DNA from: an uncultured Eubacteriales bacterium
GTDB taxonomy: Bacteria; Bacillota; Clostridia; Oscillospirales; Acutalibacteraceae
Assembly (NCBI GenBank): GCA_934476025.1
Contig: CAKSNI010000073.1
Span: 1-6,020 of the forward strand
DNA: 6,020 nucleotides
Direction: 5' to 3'
Shown: positions 4,407-6,020 of the stretch, piece by piece
How positions within the stretch are numbered: the first letter of the stretch is position 1
Layout: each line of letters starts with the position of its first letter
The notes under the pieces: generated by a model
Seen by the model: only the letters and a program-made list of their open reading frames with translations
Databases searched by the model: none
Told to the model about the DNA's origin: nothing
Program-made: the position numbers and the translations under genes

Positions 4407-6020
4407 ATGACAAGTAGTAAATCTACCAAGCGGGCATTGATTTCCAGCGCACTGGCTATCCTTATGTGCGTGGCAATGCTCATCGGCACCACCTTTGCGT
4501 GGTTCACCGACACCGCATCTACCGGGGTCAATAAGATCCAGGCGGGAAATTTGAACATCGAACTGCAAATGAAGGGCAACGACGGCAAATGGGTCAATGC
4601 CGAGGGCAAGGCCCTTACTTTCAAGACCAAAGACAATAGAGCCGCCGACCAAATTCTTTGGGAGCCGGGCTGTACATACGAGCTGCCGCAGCTCCGTGTT
4701 GTCAACAAGGGCAACCTTGCTCTGAAGTACAAGATTCAGATTACCGGTATTCAGGGCGACGCAAAGCTCAATGAGGTTATTGATTGGACCATCAACGATG
4801 CCGCTATCGATCTGACCGAGGAACATCTGCTTGCCGGTCAGCAGGGCGCCGCTTTCACCATCAAGGGTCATATGCAGGATACCGCCAATAACGATTATCA
4901 GAATCTTACTATTGATGGCATCGGCATTACCGTTTACGCCACCCAGGACACTGTGGAGAACGACAGCTTCGGCAACACCTATGATGAAAATGCCACCTAC
5001 TATCCCGTGATTGATCTTGCCAGCTTGAAGGATGCAATTAAGAACGGCGGAAATGTGGCTGTCGATGCGGATGTAGCGGTCAGCGGCGTGGATAATATGG
5101 CAAACCGCACTATTATTTCCAAGCCCACTACGCTGCAGTTGAATAAGAAGATCACCAGCCCGTATGAAATGGGTAATAATAACACCAATTTTACTGCATT
5201 GATTGTTGCCGCTGACACGACCATCAACGCAGGTGAAGACGGCGGCATTGATACCCAGGGTGGTGCTTATGGTATCAATGTTTTAAGTGGTGCAAACCTG
5301 GTCATTAACGGCGGCACATACTATGGTGGCGGCACTGCAGTACAGGTGCAAAAAGGTACAGTGACGATCAATGGCGGCCACTTTGCGGTAGAGCCTTTTA
5401 GCGATGTTCGCTACGGCTACAACTTCCTGCTGAACTGCATTGACGCTGCGTACAAGGACGGCACCGCCAATATCATCGTCAAGGGCGGCACTTTCGTGAA
5501 CTTCAACCCGGCGAATTGCAAGGCCGAGGGTGAGGGCACCAACTTCGTGGCAGAGGGCTATGGCGTTGTGGCTACACCGCAGGCCAACGGCGATGTGTGG
5601 TACACGGTTGTGGCAGAGAGCACTACCGGTAAGACCTTCAGCAGCGGCACTCATACCCTCAGCACCGGCATCACTGCGACTGATGCAAACGCTGTGGCAG
5701 TGTATGCTAAGGACGGCGCTGACATCACCATCAACGGCGGTGCTTATGACGGCGGTGATGGCGGCAACAATATCTGCGTACGGGTTGATCGCAACTCCAA
5801 GGTTACCATTAAGGACGGCACCTTCACCGTAGGCGGCGATGCAAATGGATACGGAAACTCCGTTGTCTATACTGTTGGCGGAAGCGTTACCATAGAGGGC
5901 GGCTTCTTCTATACTGATTATCAGTACGGTGGCTTCTATTATGTGCTGAATCAAGACAATATCGCGCTCGGCACCATTACCGTCAAGGGCGGTACTTTTG
6001 TGAACTATGATCCCTCCAAG
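4407..6020 (+). CDS. SipW-cognate secreted protein with TasA-like domain and beta-helix repeats, C-terminus outside window
   Basis: 538 codons are visible without a stop. AGGAGG lies nine bases before ATG 4407. Residues 1-31 form a signal sequence ending GTTFA before WFTDTAS, the hallmark of substrates of SipW-type signal peptidases (cognate-SipW class). Residues 32 to about 200 resemble the TasA/camelysin fibre-subunit domain: NKIQAGNLNIEL, LWEPG, L-x-V-x-N-K-G-N-L-A-L-K-Y, and IDWTIN. From about 270 a right-handed beta-helix-like array begins, with rungs of the form (V/I)-x-(I/V)-x-G-G-T-(F/Y): NLVINGGTYYGG at 298, TVTINGGHF at 318, IIVKGGTFVN at 356, ITINGGAYDGG at 440, VTIKDGTFTVGG at 466, VTIEGGFF at 494 and ITVKGGTFVN at 524. 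GEGTNFVAEGYGVV followed by GDVWYTVVAE (376-404) closes the first module. The likely role is a cell-surface fibre or adhesin; no cell-wall sorting signal is visible because the C-terminus is missing. Codon use is unlike the left-hand genes. Confidence 0.88.
   Translation, partial: MTSSKSTKRALISSALAILMCVAMLIGTTFAWFTDTASTGVNKIQAGNLNIELQMKGNDGKWVNAEGKALTFKTKDNRAADQILWEPGCTYELPQLRVVNKGNLALKYKIQITGIQGDAKLNEVIDWTINDAAIDLTEEHLLAGQQGAAFTIKGHMQDTANNDYQNLTIDGIGITVYATQDTVENDSFGNTYDENATYYPVIDLASLKDAIKNGGNVAVDADVAVSGVDNMANRTIISKPTTLQLNKKITSPYEMGNNNTNFTALIVAADTTINAGEDGGIDTQGGAYGINVLSGANLVINGGTYYGGGTAVQVQKGTVTINGGHFAVEPFSDVRYGYNFLLNCIDAAYKDGTANIIVKGGTFVNFNPANCKAEGEGTNFVAEGYGVVATPQANGDVWYTVVAESTTGKTFSSGTHTLSTGITATDANAVAVYAKDGADITINGGAYDGGDGGNNICVRVDRNSKVTIKDGTFTVGGDANGYGNSVVYTVGGSVTIEGGFFYTDYQYGGFYYVLNQDNIALGTITVKGGTFVNYDPSK
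5478..6020 (+). repeat. Start of a second copy of the ~504-bp (168-residue) surface-protein module
   Basis: The rung VKGGTFVNFNP at residues 358-368 recurs as VKGGTFVNYDP at 526-536, 168 residues and 504 bases later. At DNA level GTCAAGGGCGG, then ACTTT and GTGAAC are shared at 5478-5501 and 5982-6005 with only silent changes. The first copy continues with a GTNFVAEGYGVV/WYTVV closing section; the window ends just where that section of the second copy should begin. This is divergent tandem duplication within a gene, not an exact repeat. Confidence 0.6.

Noticed and set aside
4374..4871. Two minus-strand open frames opposite the signal and TasA-like region
   Set aside because: They have no start signals, and the plus strand has a clear RBS, signal peptide and conserved domain.
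5283..5954. Minus-strand open frame of 223 codons
   Set aside because: It is the complement of the Gly/Thr-rich repeats of the surface protein; repetitive codons such as GGC and ACC keep the opposite strand free of stops.

Overview
The window looks like a chromosomal segment of a Firmicute, most likely a gut-type clostridial lineage. The evidence is canonical sigma-A promoters, strong AGGAGG ribosome-binding sites, intrinsic terminators with T runs, a CCA-encoding tRNA, a Gx-transporter/NusG-domain-II/ApbE cluster and a SipW-cognate surface protein. The species cannot be named from the sequence.

Left part (1-2431). A three-gene minus-strand operon reads leftwards from a promoter near 2381-2409. 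Its genes are a membrane-anchored NusG-domain-II protein, a Gx-transporter family membrane protein (GTGA overlap with the first), and asparagine synthase asnB, whose C-terminus is cut by the window edge. Back to back on the plus strand is apbE, a lipoprotein FMN transferase. The two promoters overlap, and the apbE promoter is so close to its ATG that the message may be leaderless. NusG-II, Gx transporter and ApbE recur together in Firmicutes, where they are linked to flavin-based electron transfer outside the membrane. AsnB appears to be a metabolic passenger.

Middle (3402-4128). apbE ends in a terminator, followed by a complete tRNA-Leu(UAA) with its own promoter and a long terminator hairpin. 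Directly after it lies decayed mobile-element DNA on the minus strand: the first 45 codons of a Cys-rich-VLP-type protein, with ribosome-binding site intact, joined to a frameshifted C-terminal tail that looks like a TnpX-type large serine recombinase. This appears to be the scar of a deleted integrative element.

Right part (4129-6020). A very strong extended -10 promoter drives a 52-residue protein of unknown function, then a large secreted protein still open at the window end (538 codons seen). The large protein has a SipW-cognate signal sequence, a TasA/camelysin-like domain and a growing array of Gly/Thr-rich beta-helix repeats arranged in about 168-residue modules. Its codon choice differs sharply from the left part, so the right part is probably an accessory, transferred locus beside the tRNA gene. 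The pair may make an exported surface fibre or adhesin; this is inference.
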